The notes beneath the pieces were generated by a model. It had not been told where the DNA came from. It saw nothing but the letters and a program-made list of their open reading frames with translations, and made no database searches. Positions 1 to 7,653 of a stretch of 64,000 bases of DNA are shown piece by piece. The stretch is taken from positions 248,001 to 312,000 of the forward strand of contig NZ_JBHRTO010000002.1 in NCBI RefSeq assembly GCF_042646385.1. The letters run 5' to 3'. A program made the position numbers and the translations under genes. The stretch is from Cypionkella sinensis (lineage in GTDB: Bacteria; Pseudomonadota; Alphaproteobacteria; Rhodobacterales; Rhodobacteraceae). Each line of letters opens with the position of its first letter. Position 1 is the stretch's first letter.

Positions 1-452
1 TGCAGCCCAGCACGCCTCTGGCGCCACGTGCCTTTGCGCAGTTCGCGGCCGGATCAGTGCGGCTGGGGTCGGAAGTGGCAGTGGCGGGCTATTCCTATGA
101 AGACAAGCTGCCCGCGCCCGTGCTGACATTTGGCACGCTCGAGGAAGAAAAGGGTCTGAACGGCGAGGCCGGGCTGTCGCGTCTGGCTGCTCCGGTCTTG
201 GCCGGTGATGCGGGAGGGCCGGTTTTGGACGGCACTGGGGCGGTGCTGGGGATGCTCCTGCCTGCTGCGGTGAAGGGCGCGAAATTGCTGCCCGATGGCG
301 TGGCGTTTGCAGCCCAAGCCGGCGTGGTGACGCAGGCATTGACCGCCGCAGGGATCACGCCGACCACGGCCACCGCAACCGATCTGGCAACGCCGGACGC
401 TTTGAATGCGGCAGGGTTGGGGATGACGGTTCTGGTGTCTTGCTGGGAGTGA
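1..452 (+). CDS. Trypsin-like protease family protein, C-terminal part, catalytic Ser replaced
   Basis: The gene enters from the left edge; the reading frame begins at base 3 and stops at 450-452. The visible part is the second beta-barrel of a trypsin-like (S1/HtrA-type) fold, ending in a short Ala/Thr-rich tail. The block that normally reads GDSGGP, with Ser as the nucleophile, reads GDAGGPVLD here (bases about 202-228), so the visible part predicts a protein with no serine-protease activity. I recall related Rhodobacterales proteins with the same substitution, so it may be a family trait. The N-terminal part, with the signal peptide and the His/Asp residues, lies outside the window, so the call rests on the C-terminal fold only. 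Confidence 0.6.
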   Translation, partial: QPSTPLAPRAFAQFAAGSVRLGSEVAVAGYSYEDKLPAPVLTFGTLEEEKGLNGEAGLSRLAAPVLAGDAGGPVLDGTGAVLGMLLPAAVKGAKLLPDGVAFAAQAGVVTQALTAAGITPTTATATDLATPDALNAAGLGMTVLVSCWE

Positions 453-566
453 GCGCGCCATGGTCCCGAGTTGGGACCAAAATTGCACCTCATTATTTCA
501 AAGGGTTAACGAGTGTCGTTTACCCGGTGTTAAGACTTCTGCCGCATCGCCGTTTGAAATGTTGAA

Positions 567-600
567 GCCTCCGGCGGGGATATTTGGGCAGAGAGGATGA
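567..600 (+). repeat. GGATATTT...GATGA intergenic element (variant)
   Basis: A GCCTCCGGCGGG block is followed by GATATTT and then AGAGGATGA. This is a diverged single copy of the element found as perfect inverted pairs at 10590-10673 and 36980-37065. It lies between the convergent ends of the protease gene and folE2. Confidence 0.5.
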
Positions 601-637
601 CCAAGGCGTAAGTCTTTACGCGTAGGTTACCAAGAAC

Positions 638-670
638 AATGCCGCAAACTGGGGACCAGTTTGCGGCATT
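638..670. terminator. 15-bp perfect inverted repeat, likely bidirectional terminator
   Basis: AATGCCGCAAACTGG at 638-652 and its exact complement at 656-670 enclose a 3-base loop. It sits between two convergent genes (stop at 452 on + and stop at 713 on -), where a shared terminator is expected. There is no clear U-tract on either side, so it may act as an RNA 3'-end stabiliser instead. Confidence 0.6.
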
Positions 671-712
671 GCTGTTTCAAGGTTCGGCGGCAGTGTGATT
701 GCGCAGGGCAGA

Positions 713-1801
713 TCAGCCGACGTGATAGAGGCTGGCGAACAGCTTGGGGTCCAGACTGTCGGCGGCGAAGGTTGCGCCTTCGGTCAGCACCGACACCGCG
801 TCGTGGCTGTGCAAGGATTCCTGATGGCTGGCGACGATGCGGAAATCGCCGATGCGGCCATCCTGTTGCAGCGCTTGACAGAAGCTGCGTGCGGCATCCT
901 CGACAAAGATCGGGTTGGCGGCATTCAACTCGGCAAAGGCCTGTTCATCCTCGCGCTTCACCATCACCTGCGTTTCGGTCGGCACCGCCTTGCGGGCGAT
1001 CTCGATCAGGTCTTCGAACCACAGACATTTGTCGCCAACAAGTTCCACCGAAATCCGCGCGACCGAGCGCTGCGAATGCGGGGTTGCCAACTGCCCCCGC
1101 GTCTGGCGCGCGTGCTCCGACAGTTCCAGGCTGCACGGGCAGGTGCTGGAATAGACAAAATCCAAGTGCATCAAGCGTTTGCGCACCCCGGCTTTGTCCA
1201 CCAGTTCCAGCGCAATGTCGTAATACTGCCAGCCGGACAGGCCAGAGCGCAGACTGTCCACCTTGACCGGGAACGAGAACCGCATCTGGATGCGCGCATC
1301 AAAGCTGCCCAGATCTTTCAGGTAATCTTCCAGCGCGTGTTCGATCACCTGATAGGAAAACTCGCGTTCCGAATGGGCATAGAATGACCGCATGATGCGG
1401 CTCATGTTGATGCCCTTCTTTTCAGCCTCAAGGCTGACGGTGCCGGTGACAGAGGTTTCCAGCGTAACCGGCCCGTTGTTGCGGGTGCGATAGCGGATCG
1501 GCAGGCGGAAGTTGGAAATCCCGACGTGCTGGATCACCTGCTTGGCCCCGACGATCAGGCTGGACGGACCGTTCTGCAGATCGGGCATCGAATCCTTATA
1601 GGCCTCGGACACCACGAAATCGGACGGGTATTCGCGAGAGAGCACTGGATAATCCTGCCCAATCAGAGCACCTGCACCGGGCGCGAGATGCGCGATCTCG
1701 GCATCGCTGGCGCGCTGTGCCCAAGCGCGCAGCGTGGCAAGCGCTGCCTCGGCCTCGGCACGGCCAGGACGTTGCTCGATATCCGGCATGTGAATGTTCA
1801 T
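713..1801 (-). CDS. folE2: GTP cyclohydrolase I, FolE2 (type IB)
   Basis: FolE2 converts GTP to 7,8-dihydroneopterin triphosphate, the first step of folate synthesis, and is unrelated in sequence to FolE. The 362-residue product matches the family along its length, including the STCPCSLELSEHARQ block whose Cys pair (about residues 221-223) carries the metal-binding Cys, and the late SHQESLHSHDA segment. The ATG at 1801 was chosen over an upstream in-frame codon because GGGAG precedes it by about 8 bases and the family starts here. It lies 166 bases downstream of metZ on the same strand with a strong hairpin between, so it probably has its own promoter. FolE2 enzymes tolerate zinc shortage; no Zur site was identified. 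Confidence 0.95.
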   Translation of the reverse strand: MNIHMPDIEQRPGRAEAEAALATLRAWAQRASDAEIAHLAPGAGALIGQDYPVLSREYPSDFVVSEAYKDSMPDLQNGPSSLIVGAKQVIQHVGISNFRLPIRYRTRNNGPVTLETSVTGTVSLEAEKKGINMSRIMRSFYAHSEREFSYQVIEHALEDYLKDLGSFDARIQMRFSFPVKVDSLRSGLSGWQYYDIALELVDKAGVRKRLMHLDFVYSSTCPCSLELSEHARQTRGQLATPHSQRSVARISVELVGDKCLWFEDLIEIARKAVPTETQVMVKREDEQAFAELNAANPIFVEDAARSFCQALQQDGRIGDFRIVASHQESLHSHDAVSVLTEGATFAADSLDPKLFASLYHVG

Positions 1802-1935
1802 TGCAGCGCTCCCCAGGTTGGTCGCAGACTTCAGATATAGCGGGATCGCCGTGATTTCCAAAGCCTGACCGAAGAAATACGCGCCAAAGGCGACATTGGA
1901 TTGACAGGCTTGCAATTTTTCGTGGTGTGGGGGGA

Positions 1936-1961
1936 TTGGGGGGCGCCGTTGCGCCCCCCAA
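1936..1961 (-). terminator. Hairpin after metZ
   Basis: TTGGGGGGCGC and its exact complement pair over 11 bp with a 4-base loop, 7 bases beyond the metZ stop. The stem is very GC-rich but has no clean U-tract, so this is a likely but not proven terminator separating metZ from folE2. Confidence 0.55.
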
Positions 1962-1967
1962 CAGGTG

Positions 1968-3149
1968 TCAGATGGCCGACAGCGCGTTTTGCAGATCGGC
2001 GATCAGATCATCGGCGTCTTCCAACCCAACCGACAGCCGGATCAGCCCCGGCGTGATGCCCAGAGCATCTTTCTGCGGCTGCGGCAGGCGCTGGTGCGTG
2101 GTGGTGGCGGGATGGGTGGCAATGGTCTTGGCATCGCCCAGATTGTTGGAGATCTTGACGATTTCCAGCGCGTTGCAGAACTTGAACGCGGCGTCTTTGC
2201 CGCCCTTGATGTCAAAGGTCACGATGGTGCCGCCCGAGCCCATCTGCGCCATCGCCAGCGCATGCTGCGGATGGCTGGACAGGCCGGGGAAGATCACCTT
2301 GGAAATCCGCGCATCAGTGGAAAGAACCTCGGCGATTTTCTTGGCCGAATCCGCCATCGCGCGGCAGCGCAGATCCAGCGTCGCCATGCCGTTCAGCATG
2401 ATCCAGGCAGTGAACGGGCTCATCGCCGCACCAGTGTGCTTCAGGTAGGGCTCGGCAACCTTGCGGATGAAATCCTTGGTGCCGCAGATCACACCGCCCA
2501 GCGCGCGGCCCTGTCCGTCGATGTGTTTGGTGGTGGAATAGACCACCACATCCGCGCCTTGCGCGACCGCGCGGCTGAACACCGGGGTGGCAAAGACGTT
2601 ATCAACAATCACCAAGGCACCGGCAGCATGGGCGATCTTGGCGACTTCGGTGATATCGACCAGTTCCAGCGTAGGGTTCGACATGCTCTCAAAGAACACC
2701 GCCTTGGTGGCTGGGGTGACGGCGGCGCGCCATTGATCAAGGTCTGCGCCATCGACGAAAGTGACGTTGACGCCGTAGCGGGTCAGCACTTCTTCAAGGA
2801 TATAGAGGCACGAGCCGAACAGCGCCTTGGACGACACCACATGATCGCCCGCGCGCAGCATTGCCGTCAGCGCACCGTTCACCGCCGCCATGCCCGATGC
2901 GGTGGCGAACGCATCCTCGGTGCCTTCCAGCGCCGCGATGCGCTCTTCGAACATCCGCGTTGTCGGGTTGCCGTAGCGGGCGTAGATGAATTCGTCGTCA
3001 CCGGCCTTGATGAACCGCTGCTCGGCGGCTTCGGCGGTGGGATAGGCGAAACCCTGCGTGAGGAAGATCGCCTCGGCCATCTCGCCATATTGGCTGCGGC
3101 GCGAGCCTTCGTGCACCAGTTTCGTGCGTGTTTTCCAGTCTTTGGTCAT
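1968..3149 (-). CDS. metZ: O-succinylhomoserine sulfhydrylase (MetZ)
   Basis: A PLP enzyme of the Cys/Met metabolism family that makes homocysteine from an acylated homoserine and sulfide in methionine synthesis. The 393-residue product has the family hallmarks: YARYGNPTTRMFE near residue 60, ASGMAAVNGAL, and VVVYSTTKHIDGQGR containing the Schiff-base Lys near residue 208. The LGGVICG loop and the C-terminal HQRL...GLIRLSVGLED block follow. The start at 3149 (MTKDWKTR) gives the usual length; the longer frame would run through the riboswitch. Expression is predicted to be controlled by the SAM-II aptamer and terminator just upstream, which is the usual arrangement in alphaproteobacteria. MetZ is favoured over cystathionine synthases because of overall similarity and the riboswitch. 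Confidence 0.93.
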   Translation of the reverse strand: MTKDWKTRTKLVHEGSRRSQYGEMAEAIFLTQGFAYPTAEAAEQRFIKAGDDEFIYARYGNPTTRMFEERIAALEGTEDAFATASGMAAVNGALTAMLRAGDHVVSSKALFGSCLYILEEVLTRYGVNVTFVDGADLDQWRAAVTPATKAVFFESMSNPTLELVDITEVAKIAHAAGALVIVDNVFATPVFSRAVAQGADVVVYSTTKHIDGQGRALGGVICGTKDFIRKVAEPYLKHTGAAMSPFTAWIMLNGMATLDLRCRAMADSAKKIAEVLSTDARISKVIFPGLSSHPQHALAMAQMGSGGTIVTFDIKGGKDAAFKFCNALEIVKISNNLGDAKTIATHPATTTHQRLPQPQKDALGITPGLIRLSVGLEDADDLIADLQNALSAI

Positions 3150-3171
3150 GTCGCGGGCCCCTTGGGCTATA

Positions 3172-3201
3172 GAAAAACCCCGAAACCAAAGGGCTTCGGG
3201 G
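3172..3201 (-). terminator. Intrinsic terminator of the metZ leader (attenuator)
   Basis: On the minus strand CCCCGAAGCC, loop CTTT, GGTTTCGGGG is followed by TTTTT. The stem is 10 bp with one weak pair. It ends 22 bases before the metZ ATG and begins about 15 bases after the SAM-II core, so it is well placed as an expression platform that terminates transcription when SAM is bound. Confidence 0.85.
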
Positions 3202-3216
3202 CTGATGACCCTGACC

Positions 3217-3271
3217 CTCTTTAGCGGATTGTTTAACGTGGCCCGCAATTCGGAATAAAGCACCACGCGGG
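3217..3271 (-). promoter_or_regulatory. SAM-II riboswitch upstream of metZ
   Basis: Read on the minus strand, GCGTGGTG... and ...GCGGGCCACGTTAAAC are followed by AATCCGCTAAAGAG. This matches the SAM-II consensus: stem P1 is CGTGG with CCACG, the conserved CACGTTAAACAA and GCTAAA blocks are present, and GCGG (3246-3243) can pair with CCGC (3227-3224) for the pseudoknot. SAM-II binds S-adenosylmethionine and represses methionine genes in alphaproteobacteria, which fits metZ downstream. Confidence 0.92.
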
Positions 3272-3272
3272 C

Positions 3273-3301
3273 GGCATAGCTTGTGGGCAGGACAAGGTCA
3301 A
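3273..3301 (-). promoter_or_regulatory. Candidate sigma-70 promoter for the SAM-II/metZ transcript
   Basis: TTGACC at 3301-3296 and TATGCC at 3278-3273 on the minus strand are separated by exactly 17 bases. Transcription would begin a few bases downstream, right at the 5' end of the SAM-II aptamer. The -10 is a weak match, but the position is what the riboswitch requires. Confidence 0.55.
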
Positions 3302-3387
3302 CCTTGGGCGGCAGATTTTGCGCACAATGGCGCGAAAATCGGATAGGCTTGCCGGATTAATACAAGTTTTTACACATGGAGATTGCT

Positions 3388-4110
3388 ATGTCTGGATATG
3401 GCTACCAGCCGAAGCCGATCAGTTTGATGACGGGCAAGTTGACATTATCGCCCGAGACGCAAGCCTTCATCGCCGAGATTGAGGCGAAGATGGCGGCCCG
3501 TGCCTGGATGGAGGCGATGCTGGCCCCGAAATGGGATCAGTTGCTGCCGATGTTGCAGCTTTCTACCCTGCGCCCGGTGGTGGTGGGTCCGGTGGCCGGC
3601 GCACCGGCGGCTTGGCTTACCCCCCTGCCCGGCACGGCGGCGCAATCCACGCCCAATCCTGGCCCCGAAACACCCCATGCGGGCGAGGCCAAGGATGTGC
3701 TGGATGCGGTCTACAAGCTGGAGATCGTGCAAAAGCAGGTCGGTATCGTGCAGGATGAGGCCAAGCGGCAATGGAACCTGTTCAAGGGCGAATGGAAGGC
3801 CGCGCCGACGGGCGAGAAGGTGATGATCGTCACAAGCTCGGTCATCGTGGCCGGGGGGATGATCGCGCCCATTCTGGCGGTGCGCGATACGCGACTGATG
3901 GCGTTCGGCCTGATCAAAGACAAATGGCTGCCTGTGCCGGGGTTGGACGGCTACAAGATCAAGCTGCTGGATGAGGGCGCAGGCGTCACCGTGCCGTTGC
4001 CAGTGCCGGGGCTGACAGTCGAGGCGGAATCTCAATTTCTGCAAAGTGGAACCAAACCCACCACCATCATGTTTCAGTTTGATCTGATGGAGTTCTGGAA
4101 GAAAAAGTGA
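3388..4110 (+). CDS. Uncharacterised protein with one hydrophobic segment
   Basis: Not recognised. The 240-residue product starts at the ATG at 3388, preceded by GGAG with 6-base spacing; an in-frame ATG 12 bases upstream overlaps that site and is less likely. The N-terminal third is helical and charged, residues about 70-100 are rich in Pro/Ala/Thr, and one hydrophobic stretch lies near residues 145-165. A C-terminal part contains two short VPLPVPGL/VPGL-type repeats and ends FWKKK. There is no clear signal peptide. It is transcribed divergently from metZ and stands alone, 81 bases before a hydrolase gene. The good ribosome site and ordinary codon use argue that it is real. Confidence 0.6.
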   Translation: MSGYGYQPKPISLMTGKLTLSPETQAFIAEIEAKMAARAWMEAMLAPKWDQLLPMLQLSTLRPVVVGPVAGAPAAWLTPLPGTAAQSTPNPGPETPHAGEAKDVLDAVYKLEIVQKQVGIVQDEAKRQWNLFKGEWKAAPTGEKVMIVTSSVIVAGGMIAPILAVRDTRLMAFGLIKDKWLPVPGLDGYKIKLLDEGAGVTVPLPVPGLTVEAESQFLQSGTKPTTIMFQFDLMEFWKKK

Positions 4111-4191
4111 CCGTTACGCTGCTGTAACCCGGCGTTCATTGCCGTGTTGCAGGCTTGTGGCAGCTAGGGCGTGTCATGAGGGGGCGGTGTC

Positions 4192-5109
4192 ATGCCAGAT
4201 CAGACGGTGTTTCGCGTCGATGTCACGCACGGCGGGTTGCGAATAGATGCAGCGGCACTGGCGCGTGCATTGGCCGCCCTACCCAAGGGCGCACGCGTTG
4301 TAGTGATGATCCACGGCTATCGCTTTGCCCCCGATGCGGGCGGTGGCAACTGCCCACACGCACATATCTTCTCGATGCAGCCGCCCGCACAGGATTGGAC
4401 CGCGATTTCATGGCCGCGTCATTTGGGATTAAGCAGCGGCCGGGCCTTGGCGATTGGTTTTGGCTGGCCAGCACGGGGCCGCTTTCGCGGGGCCTGTGTG
4501 CGGGCACGGGCGGCGGGGCGGGCTTTGGCGGAGCTTGCGGCGCTGGTGCAAAGCCTTGATCCGGGGCGGGCGTTTGATGTGGTGGGGCACAGTCTGGGCG
4601 CGCGGGTTGCGCTGACCGCCCTGCCCTATGCCGAGGCGGGCGATTTCCGCCGGATGATCCTGCTGGCAGCCGCCGAGGTGCGCAAGCCAGCGCAACGCGC
4701 GATGGAATCGGCCGCCGGGGCCTTGGTGCAGGTGGTCAATGTCACCACGCGCGAGAATGATCTGTTCGACTTTCTGTTTGAATGGCTGGCGGCTGCCGGG
4801 CTGGATACCGCCATCGGTCAGGGCTTGCGCAACGCCCCGGCGAATTGGCTGGATTTGCAACTGGATCAGGCGGCGAGCTTGGCGGCGCTGGCACGACTTG
4901 GGCATGCATTGCCCGCCCCGCCCGCGCGGATCAGCCATTGGTCGCCCTATCTGCGCCCCGGCGCACTGGGCCTATATCGCGCGATCTTGGACGGCAGTTT
5001 GCCGTTGGAGCGGCTGCGCAGCGCGCTGCCTGAGCGACGCGATCCAAGGTGGTCGCGTTTGCTGGCCGGGTGGCGCTGGCCGCTGGCAGGGCGGATGGAG
5101 CGCGTTTGA
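4192..5109 (+). CDS. Alpha/beta-hydrolase fold protein
   Basis: The 305-residue product carries VVVMIHGYRF (an oxyanion-loop HG motif, near residue 40) and VVGHSLGARVAL (a nucleophile elbow G-H-S-L-G, near residue 132), both diagnostic of an alpha/beta hydrolase. The acid and histidine of the triad are not obvious by eye; ISHWSPY near residue 250 is one candidate region. There is no signal peptide, so it is probably cytoplasmic. Substrate cannot be deduced. The GTGTC-ATG start at 4192 follows GGGGGCGG. It is followed by the first copy of a ~197-bp structured repeat and then by a convergent gene. Esterase, lipase-like or thioesterase roles are all possible. Confidence 0.7.
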   Translation: MPDQTVFRVDVTHGGLRIDAAALARALAALPKGARVVVMIHGYRFAPDAGGGNCPHAHIFSMQPPAQDWTAISWPRHLGLSSGRALAIGFGWPARGRFRGACVRARAAGRALAELAALVQSLDPGRAFDVVGHSLGARVALTALPYAEAGDFRRMILLAAAEVRKPAQRAMESAAGALVQVVNVTTRENDLFDFLFEWLAAAGLDTAIGQGLRNAPANWLDLQLDQAASLAALARLGHALPAPPARISHWSPYLRPGALGLYRAILDGSLPLERLRSALPERRDPRWSRLLAGWRWPLAGRMERV

Positions 5110-5116
5110 AGGGGGC

Positions 5117-5313
5117 GCGAACCGAAAGAAAACTCTGCGGGGCAGAGTTTTCCGGTGAGTTGCTTGTAAGGCTGAAAGCCGTCAAGCAAGGGGCGTTGTG
5201 CAGCAAGCGGCAGGTTTGAAAATCGGGGCGCGCCTGACTGGCGGGCGCGATATCGCGCCTGCCGGGGGCAGGCAGGCGCGGCCCGATTTGGCGCGGGCCA
5301 AATCGGGCAAGAA
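5117..5313. repeat. Dispersed structured intergenic repeat, copy 1
   Basis: About 197 bases that recur, same orientation, at 42206-42402 with only scattered differences. Internal inverted repeats include AACTCTGC/GCAGAGTT (start), CGCGCCTGCC...GGCAGGCAGGCGCG (middle) and CCCGATTTGGC/GCCAAATCGGG (end). No transposase, no convincing reading frame and no clear target duplication are seen. It lies between convergent genes. The core spans of both copies are almost identical from AATCGGGGCGCGCCTGACTGG to the end. Confidence 0.85.
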
Positions 5314-5332
5314 CGGCGACCGTTTGCCCGTG

Positions 5333-5953
5333 TCAGGCAGCCCCATAGCCTTCCTGCACCGTACGCACCAAAGCCGTGCGGATCAGGTTCGTCGCCAAGG
5401 GCAACAGCCCGAAATACAGCAGCCATGTGGTTTGCGAGGCGTGGTGGATCAGCGTCTCATTCGCCAGCACCATCGCAAGGTTATAGATCACCATCACACG
5501 CGTCATCACCGCATCGGTGCCGCGCATTTCTGGCTGCGGCCAACGAAACCGGTTGATCGCGTAAGATCCATCTACCACGTCGATGATGTAAAGGGCTGCG
5601 GCAAATACGAAATAGAGGCTCAGGAAACGCTGGCACAGCAAGGGTTCCGCGCTCCAGATCAGCAGGGCCAGCACGCCGGGGCCAGCCAGCAGGATCAACG
5701 CCACGGTGGCGGGGGTTGATACATGCGCCCGCGTGCGCATGATCATCAGCCGCGATTTCATCGCCAGCCGCAGGCCCATCCCCAGCACGAACGCCACCAT
5801 GAATGTGGTGCTGGCATCATCCAGCCAGATGCGCAGCAATGGCCACGCAAACAGGATCAACAGGCCCGGCAGCATGATCTCGACCGGAAACGGGGTTGTG
5901 CGGCGAAAGCTGCGGATAAACTGCGCAAAACTGTCGAGTGTGGCATCCAGCAT
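5333..5953 (-). CDS. Uncharacterised integral membrane protein
   Basis: Not recognised. The 206-residue product has roughly four to five hydrophobic stretches (near residues 25-45, 50-62, 82-102, 108-130 and 155-195). Charged loops between them include a KSRLMIMRTRAH segment. There is no Cys/His pattern or transporter signature. The start ATG at 5953 begins MLDATLDSFAQ. The gene lies 108 bases beyond the yciB stop on the same strand and could be read from the ftsY-DMT-yciB transcript or separately. It is convergent with the hydrolase gene across the dispersed repeat. Confidence 0.6.
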   Translation of the reverse strand: MLDATLDSFAQFIRSFRRTTPFPVEIMLPGLLILFAWPLLRIWLDDASTTFMVAFVLGMGLRLAMKSRLMIMRTRAHVSTPATVALILLAGPGVLALLIWSAEPLLCQRFLSLYFVFAAALYIIDVVDGSYAINRFRWPQPEMRGTDAVMTRVMVIYNLAMVLANETLIHHASQTTWLLYFGLLPLATNLIRTALVRTVQEGYGAA

Positions 5954-6061
5954 CCAGCATCCCCCGGTTGACTGCGGCCTTGATGCAACCGCAATCGGGC
6001 CGGGGTGGGGCTGAAATGTGGTGCCAATGCGGCGGTTAACCTATCGCCGGAAACACCCTGT

Positions 6062-6676
6062 TTACGTCTTGTCCGAGGGTGTGTCGGTTTCGATCGCATA
6101 ACGGCTGAGAACCGCACTTTGGCTGATGAAGAACAGAAACAGCGCAGCCGTCAGCCCGAAAGTCTTGAAGTTGACCCAAGCATCGGTCGACAGCAGCCGC
6201 CAAACCGCCTCATTCGCAATCGCCAACGCGAAAAAGAACGCGCAGAGGCGGCGGGTCAGGATCATCCAGCCCTCAGGGTGCAGCGGCAGGGTCTCTTCCA
6301 TCACCAGCTTCAGATAAGACTCGCCGCGCAACAGGCCGATGCCCAATGTGATGGCAAAGGCCAGATACAGCAGCGTTGGTTTCATCTTGATAAAGCGCTC
6401 ATCCTTCAGCCAGACCGAAAGCCCGCCCATCACGATCACCAGCACCAGTGTCATGATCTGCATCTTCGACAGCATGCCGGTCAGCTTCCACAGCAGCGCC
6501 GTGGTGGCGATGATCAGCACGACGAAAACCGCCGTCATCACCAGAAAGCCGGAATAATCGGTGCCAAGGATGTGGAAGGTTCTGTCTTTGACATAACGGA
6601 AGCCAGCGAAGAACAAAACGATGGGGCCAAGCTCCAGGGCCAGTTTCACCATCGGGTTCAATTTTGTGTCGGCCAT
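6062..6676 (-). CDS. yciB: Inner membrane septation protein YciB/IspZ family
   Basis: The 204-residue protein matches the YciB (intracellular septation protein A) family: ELGPIVLFFAGF at the start, then several membrane helices. KMQIMTLVLVIVMGGLSVWLKDERFIKMKPTL near the middle is the signature region, and NEAVWRLLSTDAWVNFKTFGL lies near the end. YciB is an inner-membrane protein linked to cell-envelope and division functions in enterobacteria; its biochemical activity is not settled. The start at 6676 lies 4 bases after the stop of the DMT transporter gene, so it is the third gene of an ftsY-DMT-yciB operon, an arrangement I associate with Rhodobacterales. Confidence 0.9.
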   Translation of the reverse strand: MADTKLNPMVKLALELGPIVLFFAGFRYVKDRTFHILGTDYSGFLVMTAVFVVLIIATTALLWKLTGMLSKMQIMTLVLVIVMGGLSVWLKDERFIKMKPTLLYLAFAITLGIGLLRGESYLKLVMEETLPLHPEGWMILTRRLCAFFFALAIANEAVWRLLSTDAWVNFKTFGLTAALFLFFISQSAVLSRYAIETDTPSDKT

Positions 6677-6680
6677 CGGA

Positions 6681-7580
6681 TTACCCCGCCCATTCCATCA
6701 CGACTGCTCCTAGCGCAATCAGCGCCATCAGGCCAGTGCGGACAAGCCCCACCTTCTCGCCCAGCACAAGCCAGCCGATCAGGGCCGCAAACACGGTCGA
6801 GGTCTCGCGCAGCACAGCCGCCTCGCCGACACGGTCCAGCCTTGTGGCGATCATGATCGAGCCGAACGAGAAATAGGCGACGAAAGCGCCGATCAATCCG
6901 CGTTTGAACAGGGGGATGGCTTGGGTGCGTGTCAGGGCGGTAAGGCGGCGTGCCATCAGGGCGGGGATGAAGATGCCGTCCAGCATGAAGAACCACGCAA
7001 GGAAGGTGAACGGATCGGCGGTGGCGCGGATGCCCCAGGCGTCATAGGTGGTGTAGGCGGCGACCATCGCGCCGGTGGCGGCGGCAAAGCCCAGCGCGGG
7101 CACCAATGTGGCGCGGTTCTCGGTCAGATGGCGCAGGTTGTAGGCGGCAAGGCCAAGGATGCCCGCGACCAGCAGGCAAACGCCGAACCATTGCAGGGGG
7201 TGGTAATGCTCGCCAAACACCAGACCCGCGCCGATCACAGTGAACAGCGGCCCGGTGCCGCGCACCACGGGATAGACCACAGTATAAGCGCCACGATCAT
7301 AGGTCATCGCTTGCAGCAGTTTGTAGATGGCGTGGATCACGAAGGCGCCTGCAAAGATCGCCCACATATGCGGTTCCGGCCATGGCACGACGAACAGCGC
7401 AAAGGGGGCGGCGATGGCGCCATAGGTCAAATCAATCACCGCGCGCGACAGCCATGGGTCGTGCTTGCCCTTTTGCAGGGCCCCGAACAGCGCGTGCAAG
7501 ACGGCGGCCAGCAGCGCCAAGGCCAAGGCGAGGTGCTGGCCAGTGGGGGTGCCTGCGATGGAGACGAGCCAGTTTGACAT
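6681..7580 (-). CDS. EamA/DMT superfamily permease
   Basis: The 299-residue product has about ten hydrophobic helices in two five-helix halves, as in EamA (drug/metabolite transporter) proteins. The second half ends with VLRETSTVFAALIGWLVLGEKVG, the conserved end-of-repeat signature (S-x-F-A-x-L-I-G-x-x-x-L-G-E). An equivalent GTGPLFTVIGAGLVFGEH motif ends the first half. Substrate is unknown; such proteins export or import small metabolites. It sits 73 bases after ftsY, with a GGAGTATTT element in the gap, and 4 bases before yciB, and is probably co-transcribed with both. Confidence 0.85.
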   Translation of the reverse strand: MSNWLVSIAGTPTGQHLALALALLAAVLHALFGALQKGKHDPWLSRAVIDLTYGAIAAPFALFVVPWPEPHMWAIFAGAFVIHAIYKLLQAMTYDRGAYTVVYPVVRGTGPLFTVIGAGLVFGEHYHPLQWFGVCLLVAGILGLAAYNLRHLTENRATLVPALGFAAATGAMVAAYTTYDAWGIRATADPFTFLAWFFMLDGIFIPALMARRLTALTRTQAIPLFKRGLIGAFVAYFSFGSIMIATRLDRVGEAAVLRETSTVFAALIGWLVLGEKVGLVRTGLMALIALGAVVMEWAG

Positions 7581-7621
7581 TGTTCACGCTGCGCTTGGGG
7601 CGGGCAGCCGGGGCCAGCCCC

Positions 7622-7651
7622 GGACCCCGGAGTATTTAACCCAAGATGAAG
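7622..7651 (+). repeat. GGAGTATTT...AGATGAA intergenic element, single copy
   Basis: GGACCCCGGAGTATTTAACC followed by CAAGATGAAG lies in the short gap between ftsY and the DMT permease gene, antisense to both. It shares GGAGTATTT-N-CCAAGATGAA with the arms of the inverted pairs at 10590 and 36980. Confidence 0.6.
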
Positions 7652-7653
7652 GG

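Noticed and set aside
5117..5313. Repeat copy interpreted as an insertion sequence
   Set aside because: No transposase frame, no terminal inverted repeats at the outer ends and no target duplication; it is kept as a structured repeat.
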